A stretch of 60,380 nucleotides of DNA, taken from NCBI GenBank assembly GCA_946498245.1, contig CAMMNN010000020.1:1-60380 (forward strand), given 5' to 3'. Positions 35,586 to 47,307 of the stretch are shown piece after piece. The DNA comes from an uncultured Clostridium sp. (GTDB lineage Bacteria; Bacillota; Clostridia; Lachnospirales; Lachnospiraceae). Position numbers and translations under genes: made by a program. The notes below the pieces were generated by a model, which was given only the letters and a program-made list of their open reading frames with translations, ran no database searches and was not told the DNA's origin. The stretch's first letter is position 1. Each line of letters starts with the position of its first letter.

Positions 35586-36272
35586 ATGGACGGACTGGTA
35601 GAAGCTCTCATGGAAGAGCTGAACTGCAATGTTGCCTTTACCATTCCTATATTTGGCGGGATTGATGTGTTGGAATCCGTAGCGGTTACCTGGATTATTA
35701 TGGCAGTCATTATGGCGGCTTCCCTGATTTTTGTACGAGGGCTGAAGCTGCGGCAGATCCATAACCGGCAGGCAGCTCTGGAAAGCGGGCTGACCTTCCT
35801 CTATAACTTTTTTGAGGAACTGCTGGGAAAAGAAGGGAGAGATTATATTCCTTATCTGATTACCGTGGTCATTTATATCGGAATCGCGAATATGATCGGC
35901 CTTTTGGGATTTAAATCCCCTACAAAGGATCTCAATGTAACGGCTTCCTTAGCCATAATGAGCATTGTTTTAGTGGAGGCAGCAGGCATCCGCAAAAAGG
36001 GCGTTAAAAACTGGATTAAAAGCTTTGCGGAGCCCATTCCCATTGTAGCTCCGATTAATGTATTGGAGCTGTTTATCCGGCCCCTTTCTCTGTGTATGCG
36101 GCTTTTCGGAAATGTGTTGGGGGCCATCGTCGTTATGGCGCTGATTAAGTATCTGGTGCCCTTTATTGTCCCCCTTCCCTTCAGTTTTTATTTTGATATA
36201 TTTGATGGGGTGATACAAGCCTACGTTTTTGTATTCCTCACATCATTATATATAAAAGAAGCAATCGAATAA
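35586..36272 (+). CDS. atpB: F-type ATP synthase subunit a
   Basis: The 228-residue membrane protein forms the stator half-channel of Fo. The conserved arginine that faces the c-ring is Arg172 in RPLSLCMRLFGN, and the C-terminal FDGVIQAYVFVFLTSLYI helix is typical. I chose ATG 35586, behind GAAAGGTGG; in-frame ATG-like codons further upstream overlap the promoter. It opens an eight-gene operon in the standard order a-c-b-delta-alpha-gamma-beta-epsilon. No atpI precedes it. Confidence 0.95.
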   Translation: MDGLVEALMEELNCNVAFTIPIFGGIDVLESVAVTWIIMAVIMAASLIFVRGLKLRQIHNRQAALESGLTFLYNFFEELLGKEGRDYIPYLITVVIYIGIANMIGLLGFKSPTKDLNVTASLAIMSIVLVEAAGIRKKGVKNWIKSFAEPIPIVAPINVLELFIRPLSLCMRLFGNVLGAIVVMALIKYLVPFIVPLPFSFYFDIFDGVIQAYVFVFLTSLYIKEAIE

Positions 36273-36288
36273 AAAGGAGAGATTTATC

Positions 36289-36513
36289 ATGACAGGATTA
36301 ATTGCAATTGGCGCTGCTGTGGCAGTTATTACAGGCGTAGGGGCCGGAATCGGAATTGGAATGGCTACTTCAAAAGCTGTGGACGCTATCGCAAGACAGC
36401 CTGAAGCTGACGGAAAGATTACCAAAGCCCTTCTGTTAGGCTGTGCTTTGGCAGAGGCAACGGCTATTTACGGTTTTGTTATTGGTCTGCTAATTATTCT
36501 GTTTTTAAAGTAA
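36289..36513 (+). CDS. atpE: F-type ATP synthase subunit c
   Basis: The 74-residue hairpin protein forms the rotor ring. The ion-carrying acid is Glu56 in CALAEATAIYG, and the polar loop has ARQPEADGK. Compared with the sodium-specific c subunit of Ilyobacter tartaricus, the Na-ligand positions Gln32 and Ser66 are Ile23 and Ala57 here, so the ring should carry protons. AAAAGGAGAG precedes the ATG, and the gene lies 16 bases after atpB. Confidence 0.95.
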   Translation: MTGLIAIGAAVAVITGVGAGIGIGMATSKAVDAIARQPEADGKITKALLLGCALAEATAIYGFVIGLLIILFLK

Positions 36514-36558
36514 TCTGCCAAAGGGCAAAATACCATCAGTCAGGAAGGCGCGTAGGAT

Positions 36559-37050
36559 ATGTTAAAAATTGATTTTTGGAATATCGCCTTTACAGTCATT
36601 AATATTCTGGTTCTGTATGTGTTCCTGAAACACTTTTTGCTGGCTCCGGTTAAAAAGATACTGGAAGAGCGGAAAGCTATCATTGAGCGAGATTTGGACG
36701 CGGCGTCTGCTGCAAAGACGGAAGCCGACCGGTTGAAGAAAGAGTATGAGACTTCTCTTCGTCTGGCAGGAGAAGAGGCGTCTAAAATCGTGGAAGAGGC
36801 CCGCATCAAGGGTCAGTCAGAGTATGACAGGATTATGGAGCAGGCAAACCGGGATGCGGCCCGCCAGAAGGAACGTGCCGGCAAAGCTATAGCCCAGGAA
36901 AGGGAAAGGGCTATGGAGGAGCTAAAGCTCTCAACGGCGGAACTGGCTCTTTCGGCGGCGGAGAAGCTGTTGGGGAAGCAAAGCAAAGCAGAAAAGGATC
37001 GTCAGCTCTATGATGCCTTTTTAGGGGAATCAGGTGATTGCCATGACTGA
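36559..37050 (+). CDS. atpF: F-type ATP synthase subunit b
   Basis: The 163-residue subunit has one N-terminal membrane helix (FWNIAFTVINILVLYVFLKHFLL, residues about 6-28 in the protein) and a long charged coiled coil rich in Ala, Glu, Lys and Arg that forms the peripheral stalk. It ends by overlapping atpH by eight bases. GTAGGAT provides a modest ribosome-binding site. The length and layout are normal for the family. Confidence 0.94.
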   Translation: MLKIDFWNIAFTVINILVLYVFLKHFLLAPVKKILEERKAIIERDLDAASAAKTEADRLKKEYETSLRLAGEEASKIVEEARIKGQSEYDRIMEQANRDAARQKERAGKAIAQERERAMEELKLSTAELALSAAEKLLGKQSKAEKDRQLYDAFLGESGDCHD

Positions 37051-37558
37051 GCAGGCAAGACTTTACGGCACAGTATTGTATGAACTGGGACTGCCGGAGG
37101 CAGCGGTTTCGGAGACTCTGGACATTTTAGGCAAGACCCCTGAGCTTTTAAGGGTTCTTACCAGTCCGGCTGTTTCGACCGGAAAAAAGCACGCTGTTTT
37201 GGAGCAGGTATTTGAAAAAACTCAGATTCCGCCCCTTATGATCCGTTTCCTGAAAAAAGCCTGCGATGCAGGCTGTATCGGCGAAGCCGGAGACATTGTT
37301 GCCGTATATAAAAAGCGGCAGTTGGAGGCCCAGGGAGTTTTGGAAGCTTCCCTTTTCTTCGTAACCCCGCCGGATGAAGGGCAGATAGAAGGAATCAAAA
37401 GGTTTTTGTGCAGGCGGCACGGCGCTCAGGACGTTAAATTAAACCTTGTTCCTGAACCGGACTTAATAGGAGGCTTTCGCCTGAAAGCCGGCGATATAGA
37501 GTATGATTACAGCCTCAAGGGCCGCCTGCTGCGGCTGAAAAAGGCTGTAATGAGATAG
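37043..37558 (+). CDS. atpH: F-type ATP synthase subunit delta
   Basis: The 171-residue protein joins the stalk to the top of F1. The N-terminal helical bundle (ARLYGTVLYELGLPEAAVSETLD) and the C-terminal GGFRLKAGDIEYDYSLKGRLLRLK segment match the OSCP/delta family. ATG 37043 overlaps the atpF stop (ATGACTGA); GTG 37034 is a possible alternative start. It precedes atpA by 13 bases. Confidence 0.92.
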   Translation: MTEQARLYGTVLYELGLPEAAVSETLDILGKTPELLRVLTSPAVSTGKKHAVLEQVFEKTQIPPLMIRFLKKACDAGCIGEAGDIVAVYKKRQLEAQGVLEASLFFVTPPDEGQIEGIKRFLCRRHGAQDVKLNLVPEPDLIGGFRLKAGDIEYDYSLKGRLLRLKKAVMR

Positions 37559-37571
37559 GAGTCTTTGATAT

Positions 37572-39080
37572 ATGAGTACAATCAGTTCTCAGGAAATCAT
37601 TTCTATAATAAAAAGTGAAATCCAAGATTATGATGAGCAGGGATTAAAAGAACAGGAGACAGGTTCTGTTATCTGGGTAGGAGACGGAATCGCCATTGTA
37701 TATGGCATGGAACACGCCATGTACGGAGAAATAGTCGTATTTGAAAATGGCGTCAAAGGCATGGTACAGGACATCCGGAAAAACGAAATCGGCTGCATTC
37801 TTTTTGGGAAGGATACGGAAATCGCTCAAGGAACCAAAGTTGTCCGTACAAAAAGGCGGGCCGGCGTTCCTGTGGGCCGCGGATTTTTAGGCCGGGTCAT
37901 TAACGCTTTGGGAGAACCTATAGACGGCCTGGGCCCCATCGCCTCTGAGGGCTATCGTCCTGTAGAGGAAGAGGCGCCGGGGATTGTAGACCGGAAATCT
38001 GTAGGCGTTCCCATGGAAACAGGTATTTTAGCCATTGACTCTATGTTCCCTATTGGAAGGGGACAAAGGGAGCTGATTATCGGCGACCGCCAGACGGGAA
38101 AGACTTCCATTGCGCTGGAAACCATACTGAACCAGAAGGGAAAAGACGTTATCTGTATATATGTGGCCATTGGCCAGAAAGCATCTACTGTGGCAAAGCT
38201 GGTAAATACCCTGAAAAAGAATGATGCCATGGATTATACCATCGTCATGTCCTCTACAGCCAGCGATGCCGCCCCTCTTCAGTACATAGCCCCGTACTCC
38301 GGAACCGCTATGGCGGAGTTTTTCATGTACCAAGGAAAGGATGTTCTTATCGTTTATGATGATCTGTCCAAGCACGCTGTGGCATACCGGGCTCTTTCCC
38401 TTCTTTTGGAGCGTTCTCCGGGACGTGAGGCGTACCCTGGAGACGTATTTTACCTCCATTCCCGGCTTTTAGAGCGTTCCAGCCGTTTAAGCGATGAAAA
38501 GGGAGGCGGCTCCATTACGGCCCTTCCGATTATTGAAACACAGGCCGGAGACGTATCGGCGTACATTCCTACCAATGTAATTTCCATTACGGACGGCCAG
38601 ATTTTTCTGGAAAGCGACCTCTTTTTCTCCGGAATGCGTCCGGCAGTCAATGTGGGCCTTTCCGTTTCCCGGGTAGGCGGGGCGGCCCAGACTAAGGCCA
38701 TGAAAAAAGCCAGCGGAAGTATCCGGATTGATTTGGCCCAGTACCGGGAAATGGAAGTCTTTACTCAGTTTAGCTCAGATTTGGACGAAGCCACCAAAGA
38801 GCAGTTGGCTTACGGAAAACGCCTTATGGAGCTGTTAAAGCAGCCTTTAGGCCGTCCTTTAAGCCTTGGGGAAGAGGTCATTACCCTGTGTGTAGCGACT
38901 CACCGGATCATGCTTTCGGTCGATACCCGCCGCATAAAAGAGTTTCAGATGAAAATGCTGGAATGGTTTCAGGATCAGCATCCGGAAATCATCAGGGAAA
39001 TCGAAGAAACCAAAACCCTGGAGGAGCCTTTGATCCAAAAAATTACAGAGGCGGCAGAAGTCTTTAAGGCCGGGTTTTAA
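37572..39080 (+). CDS. atpA: F-type ATP synthase subunit alpha
   Basis: The 502-residue subunit carries the non-catalytic nucleotide sites of F1. It shows the N-terminal beta-barrel, Walker A GDRQTGKT (171-178), the [12 protein letters not shown] segment and the [18 protein letters not shown] motif with the arginine finger (SVSRVGG). Length is normal. The start ATG lies 13 bases after the atpH stop and follows ATAGGAG. Confidence 0.97.
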   Translation: MSTISSQEIISIIKSEIQDYDEQGLKEQETGSVIWVGDGIAIVYGMEHAMYGEIVVFENGVKGMVQDIRKNEIGCILFGKDTEIAQGTKVVRTKRRAGVPVGRGFLGRVINALGEPIDGLGPIASEGYRPVEEEAPGIVDRKSVGVPMETGILAIDSMFPIGRGQRELIIGDRQTGKTSIALETILNQKGKDVICIYVAIGQKASTVAKLVNTLKKNDAMDYTIVMSSTASDAAPLQYIAPYSGTAMAEFFMYQGKDVLIVYDDLSKHAVAYRALSLLLERSPGREAYPGDVFYLHSRLLERSSRLSDEKGGGSITALPIIETQAGDVSAYIPTNVISITDGQIFLESDLFFSGMRPAVNVGLSVSRVGGAAQTKAMKKASGSIRIDLAQYREMEVFTQFSSDLDEATKEQLAYGKRLMELLKQPLGRPLSLGEEVITLCVATHRIMLSVDTRRIKEFQMKMLEWFQDQHPEIIREIEETKTLEEPLIQKITEAAEVFKAGF

Positions 39081-39098
39081 GAGAAGGAAGGGGAAGCT

Positions 39099-41392
<2,294 letters not shown>

Positions 41393-41421
41393 GGAATTGT
41401 CAGGAAGAAAGGAGCAGCCTA

Positions 41422-41838
41422 ATGTCGTCGTTTTGGCTTAAAATTATTGCCAGTGATCACGTTTTTTTTAACGGGAGCTGTGAAAAGCTGGTAGTTCCTG
41501 CTCAGGACGGAGAGTTTGGGATCCTGGCTCATCGGGAAGCTATGATCTTAGCTTCCCAGGAAGGCATTCTCCGTTTTCAGCCTTCCGGCGGCCAATGGCA
41601 GGAAGCCGTAGTGGGACTGGGGATTGTCCAGGTTGCCAATAACCGGGTTACCATTATTGTGGACACGGCGGAACGGCCGGAAGACATTGACGAAGTCAGG
41701 GCCAAAGAAGCCTTAGAGCGGGCTAAGGAGCAAATGCGCCAAAAGCAGAGCATCCGGGAGTTCCAAATCTCTCAGGCTTCTATGGCAAGGGCCTTATCCC
41801 GGCTTAAAGTAAAAAAAGGCCCCCGCAATCTGGACTGA
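41422..41838 (+). CDS. atpC: F-type ATP synthase subunit epsilon
   Basis: The 138-residue protein has the N-terminal beta sandwich (SDHVFFNGSCEKLVVPAQDGEFGILAHREAM) and a C-terminal helical hairpin (residues about 90-130) that regulates ATPase activity. GAAAGGAGCAG precedes the ATG. The stop codon directly abuts the stop of the convergent LysR gene, with no intergenic base and no visible terminator, so read-through from either side would produce antisense RNA. Confidence 0.93.
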   Translation: MSSFWLKIIASDHVFFNGSCEKLVVPAQDGEFGILAHREAMILASQEGILRFQPSGGQWQEAVVGLGIVQVANNRVTIIVDTAERPEDIDEVRAKEALERAKEQMRQKQSIREFQISQASMARALSRLKVKKGPRNLD

Positions 41839-42729
41839 TTACAGCCATTTGGAGTTTTGAATGAGAAATTTGCAGAAATCCATGACAATGGGATTTTCTT
41901 TGCCATGAGGGGAGCAGGTGAGGATGATCTGCCTGCGGCAGACCTGATCGGAAATCGGCAGCAGCTTGATATGGGGGGCGGAGGCATCCGGCCCCCATTC
42001 TGCCGTCAAAGGCCCCCAGGAATATTGGGGCCAGAAGCCGATTCCCAGTCCTGCGGCAATAAGGTTACGGACGGATTCTGTAGAATCGCTTTCAAAAATA
42101 ATTTTAGGCGTAAAGTCCGCTTTTTCAAAATAGCTGTTGCAGATCTGCCGGATAGGACGGGAGCCGGCCAGACAGATGTATCCTGTATCCCTTGTATCCG
42201 CCAGACGGATGGAACGCTTTGCACCATAAGGGGAATGCGCGGGAACCGCCAGATACAGATCCTCTTCCAGCATTACCATATAGCCTCCGGCCTCTGGATC
42301 CGAGGTGTCTGCCCGCACAGCAGACACGCAGACGTCGTAATCCGATTGGGTGTCAGATTGATAGAGCTGGAAATTTACATCCGGCCTCATGGCCCGGTAG
42401 GCGATAATGCGGTTGGTAAGCAAGGAAGATGCGGCTAAAATTTTCAGATGAATGGTATGGGCGGCCTGATGCTGCCCTTCTTTTAATTCCTCAGGAATCC
42501 GGTCCAGGGCGCTGAGAAGAGGAATCAGTCGTTTTTGCAGAAGCTTTCCGGACTCGTTTAATTCAATGCTCCGGCTTTTCCGATCAAAGAGGGAAACTCC
42601 CAGCTCAATTTCCAGACGGTGAATGGCCTGAGAAAGAGCTGGCTGGGCGATCTGGAGATGTTCTGCCGCCTTTGTCATATGCTGATATTGGGCGGCCACT
42701 AAGAAGTAACGTAATTGCAGCAGTTCCAT
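41839..42729 (-). CDS. LysR family transcriptional regulator
   Basis: The 296-residue protein has an N-terminal winged helix-turn-helix (LQLRYFLVAAQYQHMTKAAEHLQIAQPALSQAIHRLE, residues about 4-40) and a periplasmic-binding-like effector domain. It lies 21 bases after the LacI-type gene on the same strand, so it is probably cotranscribed with it. Its target and effector cannot be read from the window; the adjacent atp operon converges on it and is an unlikely target. Confidence 0.9.
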   Translation of the reverse strand: MELLQLRYFLVAAQYQHMTKAAEHLQIAQPALSQAIHRLEIELGVSLFDRKSRSIELNESGKLLQKRLIPLLSALDRIPEELKEGQHQAAHTIHLKILAASSLLTNRIIAYRAMRPDVNFQLYQSDTQSDYDVCVSAVRADTSDPEAGGYMVMLEEDLYLAVPAHSPYGAKRSIRLADTRDTGYICLAGSRPIRQICNSYFEKADFTPKIIFESDSTESVRNLIAAGLGIGFWPQYSWGPLTAEWGPDASAPHIKLLPISDQVCRRQIILTCSPHGKENPIVMDFCKFLIQNSKWL

Positions 42730-42750
42730 ATCTAACCTCGTTTCTTTTTA

Positions 42751-43797
42751 TTAGGGCGTTATTCCTTCCTGATTCTGCAGAGGGCTTCTGCAGCTTTTCC
42801 TTTCTACAAGGTAGTGGGGGACAATGGTTTTCGTAGCCAGAAGATTTGGATTTTCAATATGGCTGATCATCCGTGCAGCGGCTTCCGTTCCCAATTGGAA
42901 GGAGTTAATATCAATTGATGTCAGCGGAGGATCCGTAAACCGGGCCAGAAGAGAGTTGTTAAAGGACACCACGGAAATCTCTTCCGGAACGGAAATTTTC
43001 ATTTCCAGACAGATTCTTTCCAGATATGTAGCGAAAATATCGTCGCTGGCTACAAAAGCCGTAGGGCGGTCCGGCATCTTTAAAAGCTCTTTTAAGGGAC
43101 GGTTTTCCGCTTCCGGAAGGAAAGAGGCCTCGACGCAGTAATCCGGACGGAAGGGAATGCCGTTTTCCTGGAGGGCCAGCATATAGCCGGATCTTCTGTC
43201 GCCGGTAAACAGGAGAGAATGATCCCCTGAGAGATACCCAATTCTCCGATGGCCTAAGGAGATCAGATATTGGGCCGCTTCTTTTCCCGCCATAACATTG
43301 TCATTGTCCACGTAAATGGTCTGGTTGGCATTGCGGAAGGCTTTTCCTACCAAAACATACAGAAGGCCCTCCTCGTGGAGATAGGTGACCACAGGATCCC
43401 CTTCCCTGGAATACAGGAGAATGAAGCCTTCGGCCAAACCGTTCCGCACAGTAGTTTTAATGACCTGCAGAAGTTCCGCCTCGTCCTTTCCGGTAATGAC
43501 TGTATTGATATACTGCCTTTGGTTGCACAGGATACTGATGCCCCGAACCGCTTCCAGGTAAAAAGCGTTTTCGTAGGTTTCCCGTTCTGAAGGAGGAAGG
43601 ACAATGCCGATGGTCCGGGAATTTTGAGTAGCCAGACTACTGGCCTGAAAATTTGGTTCATAGCCAAGCTGGGCCATAGCCTTACGCACCTTTTCTTTGG
43701 TCTGCCGGCTGATGGAAGGATGATCCTTGCAGGTACGGGATACGGTAGAAGGAGAAACCCCGGCCAGAGCGGCCACATCCTTGATGGTAACTGACAC
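42751..43797 (-). CDS. LacI family regulator of the maltose module (MalR-like)
   Basis: The 348-residue protein has an N-terminal LacI helix-turn-helix (TIKDVAALAGVSPSTVSRTCKD, residues about 4-25, and the hinge region about 50-60) and a full sugar-binding domain. It is divergent from a maltose-type PTS, a MapP-like phosphatase and malQ, and two LacI-type operators sit in the shared gap, so a MalR role is inferred. The start is GTG 43797 behind AAAGGGGGC. A LysR gene follows in the same direction. Confidence 0.88.
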   Translation of the reverse strand: MSVTIKDVAALAGVSPSTVSRTCKDHPSISRQTKEKVRKAMAQLGYEPNFQASSLATQNSRTIGIVLPPSERETYENAFYLEAVRGISILCNQRQYINTVITGKDEAELLQVIKTTVRNGLAEGFILLYSREGDPVVTYLHEEGLLYVLVGKAFRNANQTIYVDNDNVMAGKEAAQYLISLGHRRIGYLSGDHSLLFTGDRRSGYMLALQENGIPFRPDYCVEASFLPEAENRPLKELLKMPDRPTAFVASDDIFATYLERICLEMKISVPEEISVVSFNNSLLARFTDPPLTSIDINSFQLGTEAAARMISHIENPNLLATKTIVPHYLVERKSCRSPLQNQEGITP

Positions 43798-43891
43798 AAA
43801 AAAGCCCCCTTTATCAATGAGTTTTAGATGTTTTCCCCTTTAGTGTAATACATTTCCCAAAGAATTGTCAATTATTTTTGCATACATTTAT

Positions 43892-43904
43892 GCAATCGCT
43901 TGCG
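43892..43904. promoter_or_regulatory. LacI-type operator, regulator side
   Basis: GCAATCGCTTGCG is an imperfect palindrome around a central CG, of the form bound by LacI/GalR repressors such as MalR and CcpA. It lies 95 bases upstream of the regulator start and could mediate autoregulation or DNA looping with the second site 127 bases away. Confidence 0.65.
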
Positions 43905-43985
43905 TATAATTGCAATAAATTGCACAAAAATAGCAGAGGAAATTTAGCGAAAAGGGAGAAAGCTATAATTTTGTCGAAAATGTTC

Positions 43986-44014
43986 TTGATTTTCCTTTAA
44001 AAACGCTATATTAT
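43986..44014 (+). promoter_or_regulatory. Promoter of the maltose PTS operon
   Basis: TTGATT (43986-43991), a 17-base spacer and TATTAT (44009-44014). The predicted start of transcription falls inside the operator at 44019-44031. Confidence 0.68.
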
Positions 44015-44018
44015 CAAT

Positions 44019-44031
44019 GCAAACGGTTGCG
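44019..44031. promoter_or_regulatory. LacI-type operator overlapping the PTS transcript start
   Basis: GCAAACGGTTGCG is a near-perfect 13-base palindrome close to the MalR consensus. Its place at the start of transcription predicts repression of the PTS operon when no maltose derivative is present. Confidence 0.75.
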
Positions 44032-44058
44032 TAAACAATGCAAAAGGAGGCAAAACGT

Positions 44059-46281
44059 ATGAAAGAGCAGACTGACGGAGGATGCACGGGAATCATCCTG
44101 ACAGCGCCTGTTTCCGGAAAAGCGGTTCCTTTGGATCAGGTTCCGGATCCGGTATTTTCCCAGAAAATTATTGGCGACGGACTGGCCATTGAACCGACTG
44201 ACGGAAAGATCCTAAGCCCTGTAGACGGAGAGGTAGTGTCCGTTGCTCCCACCCTTCACGCCTATGGATTCCGGACAGAAGAGGGCGTAGAGCTTTTAAT
44301 TCATTTTGGTCTGGAAACGGTAGCCTTAAAAGGCGAATGTTTCCAATGCCATGTCAAAGCAGGCGACAAAGTAAAAGCAGGTGATTTAATTGCACAGGCA
44401 GATCTGGAAGAACTGAAAAAACGCCAGGTCAATCCCATTACTCCGGTACTGGTATGCGGCGGCATGGAAGAACGCACTCTCAATCCCCATATGGGAACAG
44501 TAACAGCGGGAAAGGATCCCGTTATAACGATTTTAGACAACTGCCAGCCTGCAGCGGCTTCAGAGAAAGCCCAGGAAGAATCCAAAGAAATGGCACAGGA
44601 AACGCCCCGGGAAGAACCTAAGAAGAAGGGCGGTTTAAAAGCCCCCATTAATTTTGACTTCCTTCAAAAGCTGGGAAAGGTTCTGATTACAGTCATTGCC
44701 GTTATGCCGGCGGCGGGGCTTATGATCAGTATCGGCAAACTGATTCAGATGAGCGGCGGCGATATGAATCTGATACTGACAGTGGGAAGTACCATGGAAA
44801 ATATCGGCTGGGCTGTTATCAACAATTTACATATCCTCTTTGCCGTAGCCATCGGCGGATCCTGGGCCAAAGAGAGGGCTGGCGGCGCTTTTGCAGCGGT
44901 CATTGCCTTTATTCTCATTAATATGATTACAGGCTCCGTCTTTGGCGTAACCAGCGAAATGCTGGAAATGGAAGGAGCCGTAACCCATACCTTCTTTGGA
45001 CAGGAAATTGCCGTAGACGGGTACTTTACCTCTGTACTGGGTTCTCCGGCTTTGAATATGGGCGTTTTCGTGGGAATTATCGCCGGCTTTGCAGGCGGAA
45101 CGATTTATAATAAGTATTATAACTTCCGGAAACTGCCGGACGCTCTGGCCTTTTTTAACGGCAAACGCTTTGTGCCTTTAATGGTAATCGTATGGTCCGT
45201 TGTAATCTCCTTAATTCTGGCAGTAATATGGCCCGTAGTACAGACGGGAATCAACGCCTTTGGCGTCTGGATCGCCAATTCCTCAGATACTTCGCCGGTG
45301 CTGGCTCCCTTTATCTACGGAACCTTAGAGCGTCTCCTTCTGCCTTTTGGCCTTCACCATATGCTGACCATTCCTATGAACTATACCTCTTTTGGCGGTA
45401 CTTATACTATCCTTACGGGAGTGAACGCAGGTTCCCAGGTGGTAGGACAAGATCCCTTATGGCTGGCATGGGTTACCGATTTAATTAACTTAAAGGCCGC
45501 CGGAGATATGGAAGGATACCAGACCCTTTTAACAACTGTAACTCCTGCCCGGTTTAAAGTGGGGCAGATGATCGGCGCTACGGGACTGCTGCTGGGAATC
45601 GCCCTGGCCATGTACCGGAGAGTGGAGCCGGAACGCAGGAAATCCTATCGTTCCATGTTTGTTTCTACCGCATTGGCCGTATTTTTAACCGGCGTTACAG
45701 AACCTTTGGAATTTATGTTTATGTTCTGCGCCCTGCCTTTGTATCTGGTTTACGCCGTTTTGCAGGGCTGCGCCTTTGCACTGTCGGGAATTATTCATCT
45801 GCGGCTCCATTCCTTTGGCAATCTGGAGCTGTTTACCAGACTTCCCATGTCCATTCAAGCAGGACTGACGGGAGACATTATTAACTTTGCCGTCTGCGTT
45901 GTGGCCTTCTTTGTCGTGGGCTATTTCGCCGCATACGTTATGATTGGAAAATTCCGTTTCGCCACACCCGGCCGGCTGGGAAACTATTCTGACGAGGGAA
46001 GCGGAGAAGAGGAAACATCTTCTGCTCCGGCCAAAGGAAATGGACAGGGCGGACAGGCGGAGCGCATTATCGCACTATTAGGTGGAAGAGATAATATCGT
46101 TTTAGTGGATGCCTGCATGACCCGTCTGAGAGTTACGGTAAAAGATATGGACAAAGTAGCAGATCTTCCCCAGTGGAAAGCGGAAGGCGCTATGGGACTG
46201 ATAAAAAAAGACGGCGGTATTCAGGCCGTATACGGCCCCAAAGCAGATGTATTAAAATCCGATATTAACGATATTCTTTAA
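44059..46281 (+). CDS. PTS maltose/glucose-type transporter EIIABC
   Basis: The 740-residue protein has an N-terminal EIIA (Crr-like) domain with phospho-histidine His82 in LLIHFGLETV, an EIIC channel of about ten membrane segments (PFGLHHMLTIPMNYTSFGG loop), and a C-terminal EIIB domain with phospho-cysteine Cys686 in VDACMTRLRV, so the order is A-C-B. It should bring in maltose as maltose 6'-phosphate. ATG 44059 follows AAAAGGAGGC. The downstream MapP-like phosphatase and malQ strongly support maltose. Confidence 0.92.
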   Translation: MKEQTDGGCTGIILTAPVSGKAVPLDQVPDPVFSQKIIGDGLAIEPTDGKILSPVDGEVVSVAPTLHAYGFRTEEGVELLIHFGLETVALKGECFQCHVKAGDKVKAGDLIAQADLEELKKRQVNPITPVLVCGGMEERTLNPHMGTVTAGKDPVITILDNCQPAAASEKAQEESKEMAQETPREEPKKKGGLKAPINFDFLQKLGKVLITVIAVMPAAGLMISIGKLIQMSGGDMNLILTVGSTMENIGWAVINNLHILFAVAIGGSWAKERAGGAFAAVIAFILINMITGSVFGVTSEMLEMEGAVTHTFFGQEIAVDGYFTSVLGSPALNMGVFVGIIAGFAGGTIYNKYYNFRKLPDALAFFNGKRFVPLMVIVWSVVISLILAVIWPVVQTGINAFGVWIANSSDTSPVLAPFIYGTLERLLLPFGLHHMLTIPMNYTSFGGTYTILTGVNAGSQVVGQDPLWLAWVTDLINLKAAGDMEGYQTLLTTVTPARFKVGQMIGATGLLLGIALAMYRRVEPERRKSYRSMFVSTALAVFLTGVTEPLEFMFMFCALPLYLVYAVLQGCAFALSGIIHLRLHSFGNLELFTRLPMSIQAGLTGDIINFAVCVVAFFVVGYFAAYVMIGKFRFATPGRLGNYSDEGSGEEETSSAPAKGNGQGGQAERIIALLGGRDNIVLVDACMTRLRVTVKDMDKVADLPQWKAEGAMGLIKKDGGIQAVYGPKADVLKSDINDIL

Positions 46282-46354
46282 GTTGGCTGAATTGCTACTT
46301 AATTTGTGTTATGATAGGTATCAGGAATTGCAACAGCCTTTAGGGAGAATCGCA

Positions 46355-47272
46355 ATGAAGCTTTTGACATTAAACAGCCACAGTCTGGCGGAGCCGGACT
46401 ATGAAGCAAAATGGAAATGGTTCTGTCAGGGGATCTTAGAAGAAAGGCCCGAGATTATGGCCCTTCAGGAATCCAGCCAAAACATTGGTTCAGAAGAAGT
46501 TTCCCCTCAGGAGCTGGCGGCCAGCGGCTTTGTCCGCTGTCCCTACGCTCCGGGCGAAGCGGGGACGGCAGCAGGAGATGAAACAGGCGGCGAAGGGCCG
46601 CGGATTCCCATACGCCGGGACAATCACGCCTTCCAAACGGCTTTCTATCTTCGAAGCCATGGCCTTCCATATTACTGGACCTGGGCGGGAGCCAAAATCG
46701 GATACGGGAAATACGACGAAGGACTGGCTCTTTTCAGCCGCCTTCCGGTTTTAGGGGCCAGTCAGTTTTACCTGACATCTGTACGGGATTACCAAAACTG
46801 GAAGACCAGAAAGGGAGTGGCCCTTTCCCTGGAACATCAGGGCCGCCATATAAGCTTCGTCTGTGTCCATATGGGATGGTGGAAAGAGGAAACCGATCCC
46901 TTTTCTTCCCAGTGGCAGCGGCTTTTAACGGCCATAAATCCTCTGCAGAAGTGGGGAAGCGTCTGGCTTATGGGGGATTTTAATGCCCCGGCCCACATCA
47001 GGGGCGAGGGCTACGACCTGATCCGTGAGTCCGGCTGGCAGGACACCTTTCTCCTGGCAGATAAAAAAGACAGCGGGGTAACGGTTCCCGGCCAGATAGA
47101 CGGCTGGCGCAGCCAGGGCACAGTGTCCGGAATGCGAATTGACTATATCTGGCGCAGCCCCCAGGAGGGTCCGGATGATGCCCTTTACATCAAAGAATCC
47201 AGAACGATTTTTAACAATCAAGGCAGACCGGCGGTTTCCGACCACTACGGCGTCACAGTAGAATGGAATTAG
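46355..47272 (+). CDS. mapP: EEP-family phosphatase, probable maltose 6'-phosphate phosphatase
   Basis: The 305-residue protein is of the endonuclease/exonuclease/phosphatase superfamily: metal ligands Asn7 and Glu39 (MALQES), Asp208 and Asn210 in GDFNAP, and the catalytic Asp296-His297 in SDHYG. In Enterococcus faecalis a protein of this superfamily, MapP, sits beside the maltose PTS and dephosphorylates maltose 6'-phosphate (established knowledge). The same placement here, between EIIABC and malQ, supports the name; activity is inferred. ATG 46355 follows TAGGGAG. Confidence 0.78.
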   Translation: MKLLTLNSHSLAEPDYEAKWKWFCQGILEERPEIMALQESSQNIGSEEVSPQELAASGFVRCPYAPGEAGTAAGDETGGEGPRIPIRRDNHAFQTAFYLRSHGLPYYWTWAGAKIGYGKYDEGLALFSRLPVLGASQFYLTSVRDYQNWKTRKGVALSLEHQGRHISFVCVHMGWWKEETDPFSSQWQRLLTAINPLQKWGSVWLMGDFNAPAHIRGEGYDLIRESGWQDTFLLADKKDSGVTVPGQIDGWRSQGTVSGMRIDYIWRSPQEGPDDALYIKESRTIFNNQGRPAVSDHYGVTVEWN

Positions 47273-47307
47273 ACCGTCGGCAGCAGCAAATACAGGAGGT
47301 TTACGTC

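Noticed and set aside
46283..46354. Longer N-terminus for the MapP-like phosphatase
   Set aside because: The extension uses a TTG directly after the PTS stop, has no ribosome-binding site and does not match the family, which begins at MKLLTLN.
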